Positions 10,911 to 20,670 of a stretch of DNA of 64,000 nucleotides are shown one piece after another (position 1 is the stretch's first letter; every line of letters starts with the position of its first letter). The notes under the pieces were generated by a model that made no database searches, was not told the origin of the DNA, and was given only the letters and a program-made list of their open reading frames with translations. Position numbers and translations under genes: made by a program. The DNA is from Viridibacterium sp047600765 (GTDB lineage Bacteria > Pseudomonadota > Gammaproteobacteria > Burkholderiales > Rhodocyclaceae). The stretch lies in assembly GCA_047600765.1 (NCBI GenBank), contig JASGKF010000001.1, forward strand, positions 806,001 to 870,000, in the 5' to 3' direction.

Positions 10911-11821
10911 ATCCGGCGCGTCCGCAGCCGACCGCGGAAGACCGACAGCTCATCGACGACTTCATCGATGCCGTGTGGCTGCAGGATGGTCTGTCGAAGA
11001 ACACGCTGGACGCCTATCGTTCCGATCTCGCGCTGCACGCGGGCTGGCTGGCCACTCAGCAGAGCGGCCTGCTGAATTGCAGCAAGCATGACTTTGCCGC
11101 CTGGCTGGTGCAGCTCGCTGCGTCACGCAAGGCCAGCACCCAGCGTCGCATGCTGGCCGCCGCACGCCGCCTGTATCACTGGCTGCAAGCCGAGAACCAG
11201 ATCAGCCGCGACCCGACACAGGAAGCCGATCCACCGGTCGCTCCGGAACGCTTTCCGAAAACCCTCAGCGAACAACAGGTCGAAGGTCTGCTGGATGCGC
11301 CCGACATCGAGACAGCGCAGGGCCTGCGTGACCGCGCCATGCTCGAAACCCTTTATGCCAGTGGCTTGCGCGTCAGCGAGCTGGTTACGCTGCGCATGTT
11401 CGAGATCGATCTATCCTCGGGGCTGGTGCGCATCACCGGCAAGGGCAGCAAAGAGCGTCTCGTCCCCCTCGGCGAATGGGCCATAGACTGGATACGCCGC
11501 TATCTGCGCGAGGCGCGACCGGCTTTGCTGAAGGCGCCGTGCGACAGCCTGTTCCTGAACCGTTTCGGCACCGCGATGACGCGCCAGATGTTCTGGAAAA
11601 TCATCAAGGCCCACGCCGTAACCGCCGGCATTCCCGCTGCCGTGATCTCACCGCACACCTTGCGACACGCATTCGCCACGCACCTGATCAACCATGGCGC
11701 GGACCTGCGTGTCGTGCAGTTGCTGCTCGGTCATGCCGACATTTCGACGACGCAGATTTACACCCACGTCGCACGCGAGCGCTTGAAAAAACTGCACGAA
11801 ATTCACCATCCGCGCGCCTGA
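10880..11821 (+). CDS. xerD: Site-specific tyrosine recombinase XerD
   Basis: With XerC, XerD resolves chromosome dimers at dif; this product has about 313 residues. The N-terminal SAM-like core-binding domain includes FIDAVWLQDGLSKNTLDAYR. The catalytic domain contains ASGLRVSELVTL (first Arg), GKGSKERLVPLG (Lys), HTLRHAFATHL (His-x-x-Arg), LLGHADISTTQIYTHV (His and the nucleophile Tyr), and the family-typical end HEIHHPRA. No ATG stands at the usual distance; ATG 10880 gives a modest N-terminal extension and overlaps ogt by 31 bases. I chose it as the only ATG between the ogt C-terminus and the conserved domain. The XerD rather than XerC call rests on close similarity across the C-terminus. 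Confidence 0.92.
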   Translation: MAAGTRGRPVDPARPQPTAEDRQLIDDFIDAVWLQDGLSKNTLDAYRSDLALHAGWLATQQSGLLNCSKHDFAAWLVQLAASRKASTQRRMLAAARRLYHWLQAENQISRDPTQEADPPVAPERFPKTLSEQQVEGLLDAPDIETAQGLRDRAMLETLYASGLRVSELVTLRMFEIDLSSGLVRITGKGSKERLVPLGEWAIDWIRRYLREARPALLKAPCDSLFLNRFGTAMTRQMFWKIIKAHAVTAGIPAAVISPHTLRHAFATHLINHGADLRVVQLLLGHADISTTQIYTHVARERLKKLHEIHHPRA

Positions 11822-11892
11822 TTATTTGCCGGAAACACGCATCCCTACAGGTCTGTAAATATCCGGCGCCGGTAAAAATCCGGAAATAATTT

Positions 11893-11921
11893 TTGCGGAT
11901 TTTCAATTGCTCGACCATAAT
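11893..11921 (+). promoter_or_regulatory. Sigma-70-type promoter for the H-NS-like gene
   Basis: TTGCGG at 11893-11898 and CATAAT at 11916-11921 are separated by 17 bases, in a locally AT-rich stretch between xerD and the H-NS-like gene. The predicted leader is about 45 bases. ATCCGG-containing units recur upstream at 11861-11885. Confidence 0.5.
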
Positions 11922-11971
11922 CCGCCGCAATCCGGCATTTTCTGTCGGCATAAATCTTTGAAAGGTTATTC

Positions 11972-12307
11972 ATGGATCTCGGCAAACTCTCGCTGACCGA
12001 ACTCAAGCGTCTGCAGGCACGCATCGAAACCGAAATCGGTCGTCGCGCCGACACAGCCAAGAAAGATCTTCTGAAGAAGGTGCAGAAGCTCGCCTCCGAC
12101 GCAGGCGTTCCGCTCTCCGATCTGCTCGGCAAGAGTGGTCGCCGGACGGGGAAGAAGCCTGGCGCCCCCAAGGGCCGCAAGGTGCCGCCGAAGTATCGCA
12201 ATCCCGCCGACGCGTCGCAGACCTGGACCGGTCGCGGTCGTCAGCCGGCGTGGGTGGCTGCCTACCTGAAGGGCGGCAAGAAGATCGACAATCTGTTGAT
12301 CAAGTAA
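11972..12307 (+). CDS. H-NS family nucleoid-associated protein
   Basis: A 111-residue DNA-bridging nucleoid protein and xenogeneic silencer of the short betaproteobacterial type. The N-terminal coiled-coil oligomerisation region (about residues 1-45) starts with LGKLSLTELKRLQARIETEI. A basic linker rich in K and G (residues 57-70) precedes the C-terminal H-NS DNA-binding motif, where YRNPADASQTWTGRGRQPAW (residues 75-94) contains the AT-hook-like loop. AAAGG lies nine bases before ATG 11972. The gene stands alone, with its own candidate promoter and a strong terminator shared with folB. An AT-rich upstream region suggests self-regulation, which is inference. Confidence 0.9.
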   Translation: MDLGKLSLTELKRLQARIETEIGRRADTAKKDLLKKVQKLASDAGVPLSDLLGKSGRRTGKKPGAPKGRKVPPKYRNPADASQTWTGRGRQPAWVAAYLKGGKKIDNLLIK

Positions 12308-12321
12308 TAACGCCACGCAAT

Positions 12322-12351
12322 AAAAAAGGCTGCCCTCGGGCAGCCTTTTTT
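12322..12351. terminator. Bidirectional rho-independent terminator
   Basis: A perfect hairpin (GGCTGCCC / GGGCAGCC, two-base loop) is flanked by six A on the left and six T on the right. It can end both the H-NS-like gene (plus) and folB (minus), which converge here. Confidence 0.92.
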
Positions 12352-12370
12352 ATTTCCACTCACACTTTTC

Positions 12371-12757
12371 TCAGTGTGCAGCGGACGGCCATACCGGCGG
12401 CACAAAACCTTCCCGACCACGTTCGATATAAACCCCCACGCGACGCACGCCACGCAACACACCCAGTTTGGCAATCGACAACCTGACCCAGGGGGCACCG
12501 AACTCCTCGAACAGCACGCTGACCAGAAACTCACCCAGGGTTTCGAGCAGGTTGAAGTGTTGTTCGGCCAGCAATTCGCGGATGCGACTGACGACGCGGT
12601 CATAGTCGATGGTGTCCGCGATATCGTCGTGCTCGGCCGCCGCATCGGGCACGCCGAAGGTGAGGTTGATCTCGACGGCTTGCGCTGCAGCCTTCTCACG
12701 AGGGTAGATGCCCACCCAAGCCTCAAGCTGCAAACCCTCAATAAAGATAAAATCCAT
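12371..12757 (-). CDS. folB: Dihydroneopterin aldolase
   Basis: Folate biosynthesis enzyme that cleaves 7,8-dihydroneopterin to 6-hydroxymethyl-dihydropterin and glycolaldehyde; 128 residues, normal for FolB. The start MDFIFIEGLQLEAWVGIYPREK carries the substrate-binding pattern IxGLxxxxxIGIYxxE. DTIDYDRVV and FNLLETLGEFL (the conserved Glu and Leu region) follow, and AKLGVLRGVRRVGVYIER supplies the C-terminal lysine-containing strand. It is divergent from plsY with only about 39 bases between the starts, a very common arrangement in proteobacteria. Confidence 0.95.
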   Translation of the reverse strand: MDFIFIEGLQLEAWVGIYPREKAAAQAVEINLTFGVPDAAAEHDDIADTIDYDRVVSRIRELLAEQHFNLLETLGEFLVSVLFEEFGAPWVRLSIAKLGVLRGVRRVGVYIERGREGFVPPVWPSAAH

Positions 12758-12796
12758 TTCCCGTTCAACTTCTGTCGCCTGTTGAATCCTTCAGAT

Positions 12797-13411
12797 ATGC
12801 CCGCCATTCTAGTCTCCCCCCTCCTGTTTCTCGTGGCCTTCCTGATCGGCTCGATCCCGTTCGCGGTCATCGTTTCGAAACTGATGGGGCTGGGTGATCC
12901 GCGCAGCTATGGCTCCGGCAATCCCGGCGCCACCAACGTACTGCGCAGTGGCAACAAGCTCGCCGCGCTGCTGACCCTGCTCGGCGACGCCATCAAGGGC
13001 ACCTTCGTCGTCGCCTTCGCCGTCGCAGTGCACATGCCGGCGCACATGGTGGCCGGCATGGCGCTGGCCGTGTTCCTCGGCCATGTGTTCTCGGTGTTCC
13101 TGCGCTTCAAGGGCGGCAAGGGTGTTGCAACTGCCGCTGGTGTGTTGCTGGGGCTGGACTGGCGCCTCGGCTGCGCCACGCTGGCAGTGTGGATCGTCGT
13201 GGCCGCCGTGACGCGCTATTCCTCACTCGCAGCAATCTGCGCAGCCCTTGCCGCGCCGGTCCTCACCTACTTCTTCATAGGACACAACGTCATGCCGGGT
13301 GCGGTGCTGACCATGTCACTGGTGCTCATCTGGCGCCACACCAGCAACATCAAGAAGCTGCTGGCTGGCCAGGAAGGCCGCATCGGCCAGAAGAAAGCCG
13401 ATCAGGCCTGA
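12797..13411 (+). CDS. plsY: Glycerol-3-phosphate acyltransferase PlsY
   Basis: Inner-membrane enzyme that transfers an acyl group from acyl-phosphate to glycerol-3-phosphate, the first step of phospholipid synthesis; 204 residues. It has five or more membrane segments. The three signature loops are visible: GSIPFAVIVSKLMG, then SYGSGNPGATNVLRSG, and the glycine-rich LRFKGGKGVATAAG. The ATG at 12797 gives the canonical N-terminus; the frame is open upstream but without similarity. The 3' end overlaps the tsaD 3' end by ten bases in a palindrome. Confidence 0.95.
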   Translation: MPAILVSPLLFLVAFLIGSIPFAVIVSKLMGLGDPRSYGSGNPGATNVLRSGNKLAALLTLLGDAIKGTFVVAFAVAVHMPAHMVAGMALAVFLGHVFSVFLRFKGGKGVATAAGVLLGLDWRLGCATLAVWIVVAAVTRYSSLAAICAALAAPVLTYFFIGHNVMPGAVLTMSLVLIWRHTSNIKKLLAGQEGRIGQKKADQA

Positions 13412-14445
13412 TCCAGCGGCCAGCGCGGACGGATCGCGAAAGCGCCGTCGCGCGTCGGCTCGGCACGGCCTGCCTGCAAACGCATCGCAGCAGCCAGCGC
13501 GATCATCGCGCCATTATCGGAACAGAACTCCAGCTCGGGGAAGAACACTTTCGCGTGGCGTTTCGCGGCCACCGCCTTGAGGTGTTCGCGCAGATGCCGA
13601 TTGGCGCCGACACCACCCGCAACCACCAGCTGCTTCAGCCCCGTCTGCTTCAAGGCGGCCAGCGCCTTGCTGCACAAGACCTCGACCACCGCGGCCTGGA
13701 ATTCCGCAGCCAGATCAGCCGCGCGTGCTTCGCTGTAGTCCGCCGCCTGCGTAGCCGTCAGCACGGCGGTCTTGAGGCCGCTGAACGAAAACTGCAGATC
13801 GCCCGAGTGCAACATCGGTCGCGGCAGCTTGAAACGACCCGCCACGCCCTGATCGGCCAGTTTCGACAAGGCCGGGCCACCCGGATAGCCGAGGCCCATC
13901 AATTTGGCGGTCTTGTCGAAGGCCTCACCCGCCGCGTCATCGACACTCTCGCCCAGCAATTCGTATTCGCCGACGCCACTGACACGCATCAGCTGCGTAT
14001 GCCCGCCTGACACCAACAAGGCCACGAAGGGAAACCCGGGCGGCTCGCTGGCCAGCAGGGGCGACAGCAGATGCCCCTCGAGGTGATGCACGGGAATCGC
14101 TGGCACATCCAGCGCCGTCGCCATGGCCTCGGCAACGCTGGCACCCACGAGCAAGGCCCCCGCCAGGCCAGGGCCAGTGGTGTATCCGATCGCGCTCAGC
14201 TGATCCCGCGCACAGCCCCCTGCGGCCAGCGTTTCGCGGATCAGGGGGACGATGCGGCGTACGTGGTCGCGCGAAGCAAGTTCGGGCACCACCCCGCCAT
14301 AGGCGGCGTGCAGATCGATCTGCGAGAACACCCGGTGCGCCGCCAAACGACGCTGCGACAGGTCGTACAGGCCGATCCCCGTCTCGTCGCAGGAGCTCTC
14401 GATGCCCAGTACAAAGCCGTTTGCGGCGGAAACCATATTGCTCAT
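13402..14445 (-). CDS. tsaD: tRNA threonylcarbamoyladenosine transferase subunit TsaD
   Basis: Catalytic ASKHA-fold subunit that transfers threonylcarbamoyl to A37 of ANN-decoding tRNAs; 347 residues. The N-terminus GFVLGIESSCDETGIGLYD is the classic family start. Metal ligands appear in VHHLEGHLLSPL, with ALLVSGGHTQL and GEAFDKTAKLMGLGYPGGP further on. Start candidates are ATG 14445 and ATG 14436; the first is used. It diverges from rpsU, the standard proteobacterial arrangement, and its tail overlaps plsY by ten bases. Confidence 0.95.
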   Translation of the reverse strand: MSNMVSAANGFVLGIESSCDETGIGLYDLSQRRLAAHRVFSQIDLHAAYGGVVPELASRDHVRRIVPLIRETLAAGGCARDQLSAIGYTTGPGLAGALLVGASVAEAMATALDVPAIPVHHLEGHLLSPLLASEPPGFPFVALLVSGGHTQLMRVSGVGEYELLGESVDDAAGEAFDKTAKLMGLGYPGGPALSKLADQGVAGRFKLPRPMLHSGDLQFSFSGLKTAVLTATQAADYSEARAADLAAEFQAAVVEVLCSKALAALKQTGLKQLVVAGGVGANRHLREHLKAVAAKRHAKVFFPELEFCSDNGAMIALAAAMRLQAGRAEPTRDGAFAIRPRWPLDQA

Positions 14446-14489
14446 GGGCGGCAATTCTAGCGCCGCCCACAGCCCTGCCCGTCGTGGAC

Positions 14490-14518
14490 TTGGAAATTTC
14501 CGTTCACGCATGTATGAT
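14490..14518 (+). promoter_or_regulatory. Sigma-70-type promoter of the rpsU-dnaG-rpoD operon
   Basis: TTGGAA at 14490-14495 and TATGAT at 14513-14518 are spaced by 17 bases in the region between the divergent tsaD and rpsU starts. This is the best sigma-70 match in the interval and is well placed to drive the macromolecular synthesis operon, with a leader of roughly 100 bases. Confidence 0.6.
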
Positions 14519-14622
14519 CGCCGACTCTCTGCAACGGCCGCTGGTTGTTGCGACCCAATCAATACCTATTTGCGAACCAGCTTGCGCCACCAAAGCGCTG
14601 CAAGCGGAACCAAGGAATCAAG

Positions 14623-14835
14623 ATGCCTGGTGTACGTGTCAAGGAAAACGAGCCGTTCGAAGTCGCCATCCGCCGCTTCAAGCGCACCATCGAAAAGGCC
14701 GGCGTGCTGACCGACCTGCGCGCACGCGAGTTCTACGAAAAGCCGACCTCTGAGCGCAAGCGCAAGAAGGCTGCCGCCGTGAAGCGTCTGCACAAGCGTC
14801 TGCGTAGCCAGACCCTGCCGCCGAAGCTGTTCTGA
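14623..14835 (+). CDS. rpsU: 30S ribosomal protein bS21
   Basis: Small basic ribosomal protein of the 30S platform, 70 residues, needed for efficient initiation. The N-terminus MPGVRVKENEPFEVAIRRFK is typical, and REFYEKPTSERKRKKAAAVK carries the conserved FYEKPT-RKR core. AAGGAA precedes the ATG at good spacing. First gene of the rpsU-yqeY-dnaG-rpoD operon. Confidence 0.97.
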   Translation: MPGVRVKENEPFEVAIRRFKRTIEKAGVLTDLRAREFYEKPTSERKRKKAAAVKRLHKRLRSQTLPPKLF

Positions 14836-14880
14836 TCGCTGCGGCCCGGCGGGCCGCGCCAGACCTGCAGTGCCGCATGA

Positions 14881-14910
14881 CCCGGCGCCCTCTTGGGTGG
14901 CCGGGTTTTG
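14881..14910 (+). terminator. Hairpin with T-run after rpsU (attenuator or partial terminator)
   Basis: CCCGGCGCCC pairs imperfectly with GGGTGGCCGGG across a TCTT loop and is followed by TTTTG. A second perfect hairpin (GCGGCCC GGC GGGCCGC) sits upstream at 14841-14857. In E. coli a terminator between rpsU and dnaG lowers downstream expression; a similar role here is inferred. Confidence 0.6.
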
Positions 14911-14947
14911 TTGTTTGAAGTGCCCGAAGAATCGACAAGGAACCACC

Positions 14948-15394
14948 ATGTCCCTCAAGGAACGCATCAACGAAGACATGAAGGCCGCCATGCGCGCCAA
15001 GGAAAGCGCCAGGCTTTCCGCCATCCGCCTGCTGCTCGCCGCCATGAAGCAGAAGGAAGTCGATGAGCGCGTGACGCTCGACGACGCCGCTGTCGTCGCC
15101 ATCATCGACAAGCTGCTCAAGCAACGTCGCGACTCCGTCACGCAGTACGAAGCCGCCAAGCGCGAAGACCTCGCCGCGGCCGAGCGCTTCGAAATCGAAG
15201 TGCTGAGCGCCTACATGCCTGCAGGTCTCTCCGATGCCGAAATCGATGCCGTGATCGCCAAGACCATCGCCGACACCGGCGCCACCGGCCCAGCCGACAT
15301 GGGCAAGCTGATGGCCGCGCTCAAGCCCGCACTGGCTGGCCGCGCCGACATGTCGGCCGTGTCCAGCAAGGTCAAGGCTGCCCTCGCAAAGTAA
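14948..15394 (+). CDS. YqeY / GatB-tail domain protein
   Basis: A 148-residue cytosolic protein of the YqeY family, an all-helical protein related to the tail domain of the GatB amidotransferase subunit. It starts MSLKERINEDMKAAMRAKES, has LSAIRLLLAAMKQKEVD and the EVLSAYMPAGLSDAEID segment, and ends in the small tail domain MGKLMAALKPALAGRADMS. GGAA lies close before the ATG. Its constant position between rpsU and dnaG implies a role near translation, but the function is not established. Confidence 0.92.
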   Translation: MSLKERINEDMKAAMRAKESARLSAIRLLLAAMKQKEVDERVTLDDAAVVAIIDKLLKQRRDSVTQYEAAKREDLAAAERFEIEVLSAYMPAGLSDAEIDAVIAKTIADTGATGPADMGKLMAALKPALAGRADMSAVSSKVKAALAK

Positions 15395-15411
15395 GCCGCG
15401 AGGCACGGGGC

Positions 15412-17172
15412 GTGATCCCGGAATCCTTCGTCCAGGAGGTGCTCGCACGGGTCAACATCGTCGACCTGATCGAGCGCCACGTCCCGCTGAAAAAAGGCGG
15501 CGCGAATTACTCCGCCTGCTGTCCGTTCCATAACGAAAAATCGCCCAGCTTCACGGTCAGCCCCACCAAGCAGTTCTATCACTGCTTTGGTTGCGGTGCG
15601 CACGGCACGGCCATCGGCTTCCTCATGGAATACGCGGGCGTGTCGTTCCGCGACGCAATCAAGGAGCTCGCCCAGCAGGTCGGCCTGACCATTCCCGAAG
15701 AAGATCGGCCCGACCCCGCACGCCAGAAACAGAGCCAGTCGCTGCTGGAAATCATGGCGCGCGCGGCAAAGTTCTACCGCGACCAGCTCAAGGTATCGCC
15801 CAACGCGATTACCTATCTGAAAGGACGCGGCCTCACAGGCGAGATCGCTGCACGTTATGGCATCGGCTATGCGCCGGAGGGCTGGCAAGGCCTGCGCAGT
15901 GTGTTCGGCGAGCACTATGAGGACCCCGCCCTTGTTGAAGGCGGCCTCGTCATCACCAACGACGCCGGGCGTCGCTACGACCGCTTCCGCGACCGCGTGA
16001 TGTTCCCCATCCACGACCAGCGCGGCAACATCATCGGCTTCGGCGGCCGCGTGCTCGGCCAGGGCGAACCCAAGTACCTCAACTCGCCCGAAACGCCACT
16101 GTTCGAGAAAGGCCGCGAACTCTACGGCCTGCACCAGGCACGCCAGGCCATCCGCGAATGCAACACCGTGGTTGTCACCGAAGGCTACATGGACGTCGTC
16201 GCCCTCGCCCAGTTCGGCTTCGGCGCCGCCGTTGCCACGCTGGGCACCGCCACCACAGCCACACACATCCAGAAGCTCTTCCGCCAGGCCGAGCGCGTCG
16301 TGTTCTGTTTCGATGGTGACAAGGCCGGCCGCAAAGCCGCTGGCCGCGCGCTGGAGAACAGCCTGGAACACCTCGCCGACGACCGCGCCGTGCGCTTCCT
16401 GTTTCTGCCTTCGGAGCACGACCCCGACAGCTACATCCGCGAACAGGGTCTGGTGGCTTTCCAGCGCGCGCTCGACGAAGCCCTGCCGCTCACCGACTTC
16501 CTGCTGCGCGAACTGCGCGGCGATCTCAACCTCGACACCGCAGAAGGCCGCGCCCGCCTCGTACACGAAGCCAAAGAATGCGTGCCACGCATGTCTGCGC
16601 CCATCCTGCGCGCGCAGACCCTGCGGCAGCTCGCCAACATGGCCGGCATGGATCTGGCCGAAGTCGAACGCGCACTGGGACTGGAACCCGGCAAGAAACA
16701 ACGTCCGCAACCCCCCAAGCGACTGGAGCGTCAACGCGTCGTGACGCCCTCACGCCAGCTGCTGCGCCTGCTCGCTGGCAAGCCGGCGCTGTGTGCCGAA
16801 CTGCCCGACAGCATAGACAACCTGCTTGAAGACGCAGGGGAAAGCGCCGTCCTGCAACTGTTCTGCGACCGTGCAGCCAGCGGCCTGTCGCTGAGCACGC
16901 TGTTCGACAGCCAGAGCGACGCCGGTTTGCGCAACATCCTTGCCGACCTGCTGACCGGCAGCGAGGACGAGGAGCCACTGGAAGATGCCGCCGCGCTCGT
17001 TCTGCTGGATGACATCGTGCGTACTTTGCAACGGAACCAGATCGACCGCGAGATTGCCCAACTGAGTGCCAGAGCCAGTCAGGGCGGGCTCAGCAGCGAG
17101 GAATCGCGCCGCTTCGCCGCCCTGTTGAGTCACAAGCAGTCTCTCAAGGCTGGACAAAAACCCCCTGTCTAA
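15412..17172 (+). CDS. dnaG: DNA primase DnaG
   Basis: Synthesises RNA primers at the replication fork; 586 residues. The start is GTG 15412, which gives the canonical MIPESFVQEVLARVNIVDLI. The CHC2 zinc-binding domain is seen as CCPFHNEKSPSF and YHCFGCGAHG. The primase core includes YDRFRDRVMFPIHD, the TOPRIM glutamate in VTEGYMDVVAL, and the metal-binding aspartates in FCFDGDKAGRKAA. The C-terminal helicase-binding region is present (residues 430-580). It lies 17 bases after yqeY, in the same operon. Confidence 0.96.
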   Translation: MIPESFVQEVLARVNIVDLIERHVPLKKGGANYSACCPFHNEKSPSFTVSPTKQFYHCFGCGAHGTAIGFLMEYAGVSFRDAIKELAQQVGLTIPEEDRPDPARQKQSQSLLEIMARAAKFYRDQLKVSPNAITYLKGRGLTGEIAARYGIGYAPEGWQGLRSVFGEHYEDPALVEGGLVITNDAGRRYDRFRDRVMFPIHDQRGNIIGFGGRVLGQGEPKYLNSPETPLFEKGRELYGLHQARQAIRECNTVVVTEGYMDVVALAQFGFGAAVATLGTATTATHIQKLFRQAERVVFCFDGDKAGRKAAGRALENSLEHLADDRAVRFLFLPSEHDPDSYIREQGLVAFQRALDEALPLTDFLLRELRGDLNLDTAEGRARLVHEAKECVPRMSAPILRAQTLRQLANMAGMDLAEVERALGLEPGKKQRPQPPKRLERQRVVTPSRQLLRLLAGKPALCAELPDSIDNLLEDAGESAVLQLFCDRAASGLSLSTLFDSQSDAGLRNILADLLTGSEDEEPLEDAAALVLLDDIVRTLQRNQIDREIAQLSARASQGGLSSEESRRFAALLSHKQSLKAGQKPPV

Positions 17173-17257
17173 CATATACTTATCTGTTTCCCCGCTCTCA
17201 CCGCAAGGCAACGGGAGCGGGCGCCCAGAACATACAAGCGCTGCCCAGAGGAACCCC

Positions 17258-19271
<2,014 letters not shown>

Positions 19272-19286
19272 TCAAGACAACGATCA

Positions 19287-19409
19287 AAATGGCCCGGGAA
19301 GGGTGAGCGAGCAAGCAGCTGGCAAGGCGCCGAGCGAGGCAGTACGTAAGTACGACGAGTCGAGGCAACGCCGCCAGATGTTTGCGCAGCCACCCTTCCC
19401 GGGCCATTT
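19287..19409. repeat. Long inverted repeat between rpoD and tRNA-Ile
   Basis: Nineteen-base arms (19287-19305 and 19391-19409, containing GGCCCGGGAAGGGTG and its complement) are perfect reverse complements. They enclose 85 bases that extend the pairing imperfectly. Near the apex is a small GTAC-GTAA-GTAC hairpin. The right arm ends exactly at the first base of the tRNA. No T-run follows, so it is not a classical terminator. It may be a dispersed intergenic element or a processing and stability structure for the rpoD mRNA. Confidence 0.75.
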
Positions 19410-19488
<79 letters not shown>

Positions 19489-19520
19489 GACACAAGAACT
19501 ACAAGTCTCAGACTTCCCTG

Positions 19521-19545
19521 AAAGCCCGTCCCGACGGGCTTTTTG
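19521..19545 (+). terminator. Rho-independent terminator after tRNA-Ile
   Basis: AAAGCCCGTC and GACGGGCTTT form a stem with a two-base loop, followed by TTTTGCTTTT. It lies about 32 bases after the encoded CCA and ends the tRNA transcript. Confidence 0.9.
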
Positions 19546-19758
19546 CTTTTCTGGCTCAGCCGGTCAGCCACACAAACTGAACACGCAGGTGACGACACCC
19601 TGGCCCGAAAGGGCTATTCCACCTGCCGAACCGATGCCTATACTGGTTGTTCGGGCCACGATAACTGCCAAGACTTCAGCTTCACCGGCAAGGTGCAGGC
19701 TGGCGGCCCCAGAGAGAGGCGCGATTCAGGCGCCAGAACCAATAAATCAGGGGAAGCC

Positions 19759-20604
19759 ATGAATCGATACGCCAGTCTTGCGCTCGCACTGTGCTGCGGC
19801 CTGTCACTGTCGGCGCAAGCCACAACCGTCAATACCGGGCAGCTATTCATTTCTCCGAATTTTTTCGGCGGCACCGGCGCCAGCGATCAAACAGTGACCC
19901 AGACAGGCGCCATCAGCCTGAGCGGCAGCGCAACGGGCGGCTTCAACTCCTCCGGCCACGGCAGCACCTTCGTGGACTATGGCGTGATCAAGCTGGACGG
20001 CGAAGCTTTCGGTTCGCTCAATGCCATCTCGCGCGGCATCTTCCGCGACAACGTGATCATCACCGCAGCAGGTGTCGCCACCGGCACGCCCGGCTCGCTG
20101 ACCTATGCCATCTTCGTCGACGGCACGCTGGCGGTGGGCACTGGCAGCTCGGCCGCAGGCTGGCAGTTGCAGGCAGATCTGGGTGGCGGGGCCTTCGACA
20201 TCAACCGCAGCGCAACCCTGTTCGGCAACGACCCCAGTCTGGGCGTGCATGGCTATACCGGCGACCCTTTCGGCCTCTACACCGCGACGATCAACTTCCA
20301 GTTCGGTATTGCCATGCAACTGGACGTGGAGCTGACCAGTTCGGCGCAAGCGGCATACAGCGGCACCAGTCCGGTCGGAACCATGCCCTACGCCAGCCAC
20401 GATCTGTCCCACTCGCTGTACTGGGGCGGCATCTCGAACGTCTCGGCGAACGGCGTACAGGTCGCGAGTTTCACAGCGGCTGGTGAATCCGGCACGAACT
20501 ACTCATTGTCACTGGCCCCTGTCCCGGAACCGGCCAGCTGGGCGAGCCTGCTGGGTGGTCTGGGCATCGTGTTCGCCACCTTGCGGCGACGCCTCAAGCA
20601 CTGA
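19759..20604 (+). CDS. PEP-CTERM sorted extracellular protein
   Basis: A 281-residue exported protein with an N-terminal signal peptide (LALALCCGLSLSAQA). Its C-terminus carries the PEP-CTERM tripartite signal: APVPEPASW, a hydrophobic segment (SLLGGLGIVFATL) and a basic tail RRRLKH. Exosortase would cut it and release or anchor it with exopolysaccharide. The middle is glycine-, serine- and threonine-rich with predicted beta structure and no recognised domain. AGGGGAAG precedes ATG 19759. No exosortase gene is in the window. The convergent neighbour is a sugar nucleotidyltransferase, a common companion in exopolysaccharide loci. Confidence 0.87.
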   Translation: MNRYASLALALCCGLSLSAQATTVNTGQLFISPNFFGGTGASDQTVTQTGAISLSGSATGGFNSSGHGSTFVDYGVIKLDGEAFGSLNAISRGIFRDNVIITAAGVATGTPGSLTYAIFVDGTLAVGTGSSAAGWQLQADLGGGAFDINRSATLFGNDPSLGVHGYTGDPFGLYTATINFQFGIAMQLDVELTSSAQAAYSGTSPVGTMPYASHDLSHSLYWGGISNVSANGVQVASFTAAGESGTNYSLSLAPVPEPASWASLLGGLGIVFATLRRRLKH

Positions 20605-20620
20605 TCGAACAGGCTGCAAC

Positions 20621-20648
20621 AAAAAGGGCGCATCGAATGCGCCCTTTT
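20621..20648. terminator. Bidirectional terminator
   Basis: AAAAAGGGCGCAT, a CGA loop and ATGCGCCCTTTT make a near-perfect stem with A and T runs on the two sides. It serves both the PEP-CTERM gene (plus) and the nucleotidyltransferase (minus). Confidence 0.9.
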
Positions 20649-20670
20649 CTTTTGGCTTGCAACAAGCCAC

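Noticed and set aside
10880..11821. xerD as part of a mobile integrase module
   Set aside because: The sequence is that of housekeeping XerD, with no attachment-site repeats, tRNA or phage genes around it.
19600..19625. TGGCCCG...GGGCTA as a sigma-54 promoter for the PEP-CTERM gene
   Set aside because: The GG to GC distance is one base shorter than the -24/-12 consensus and the elements are poor matches.
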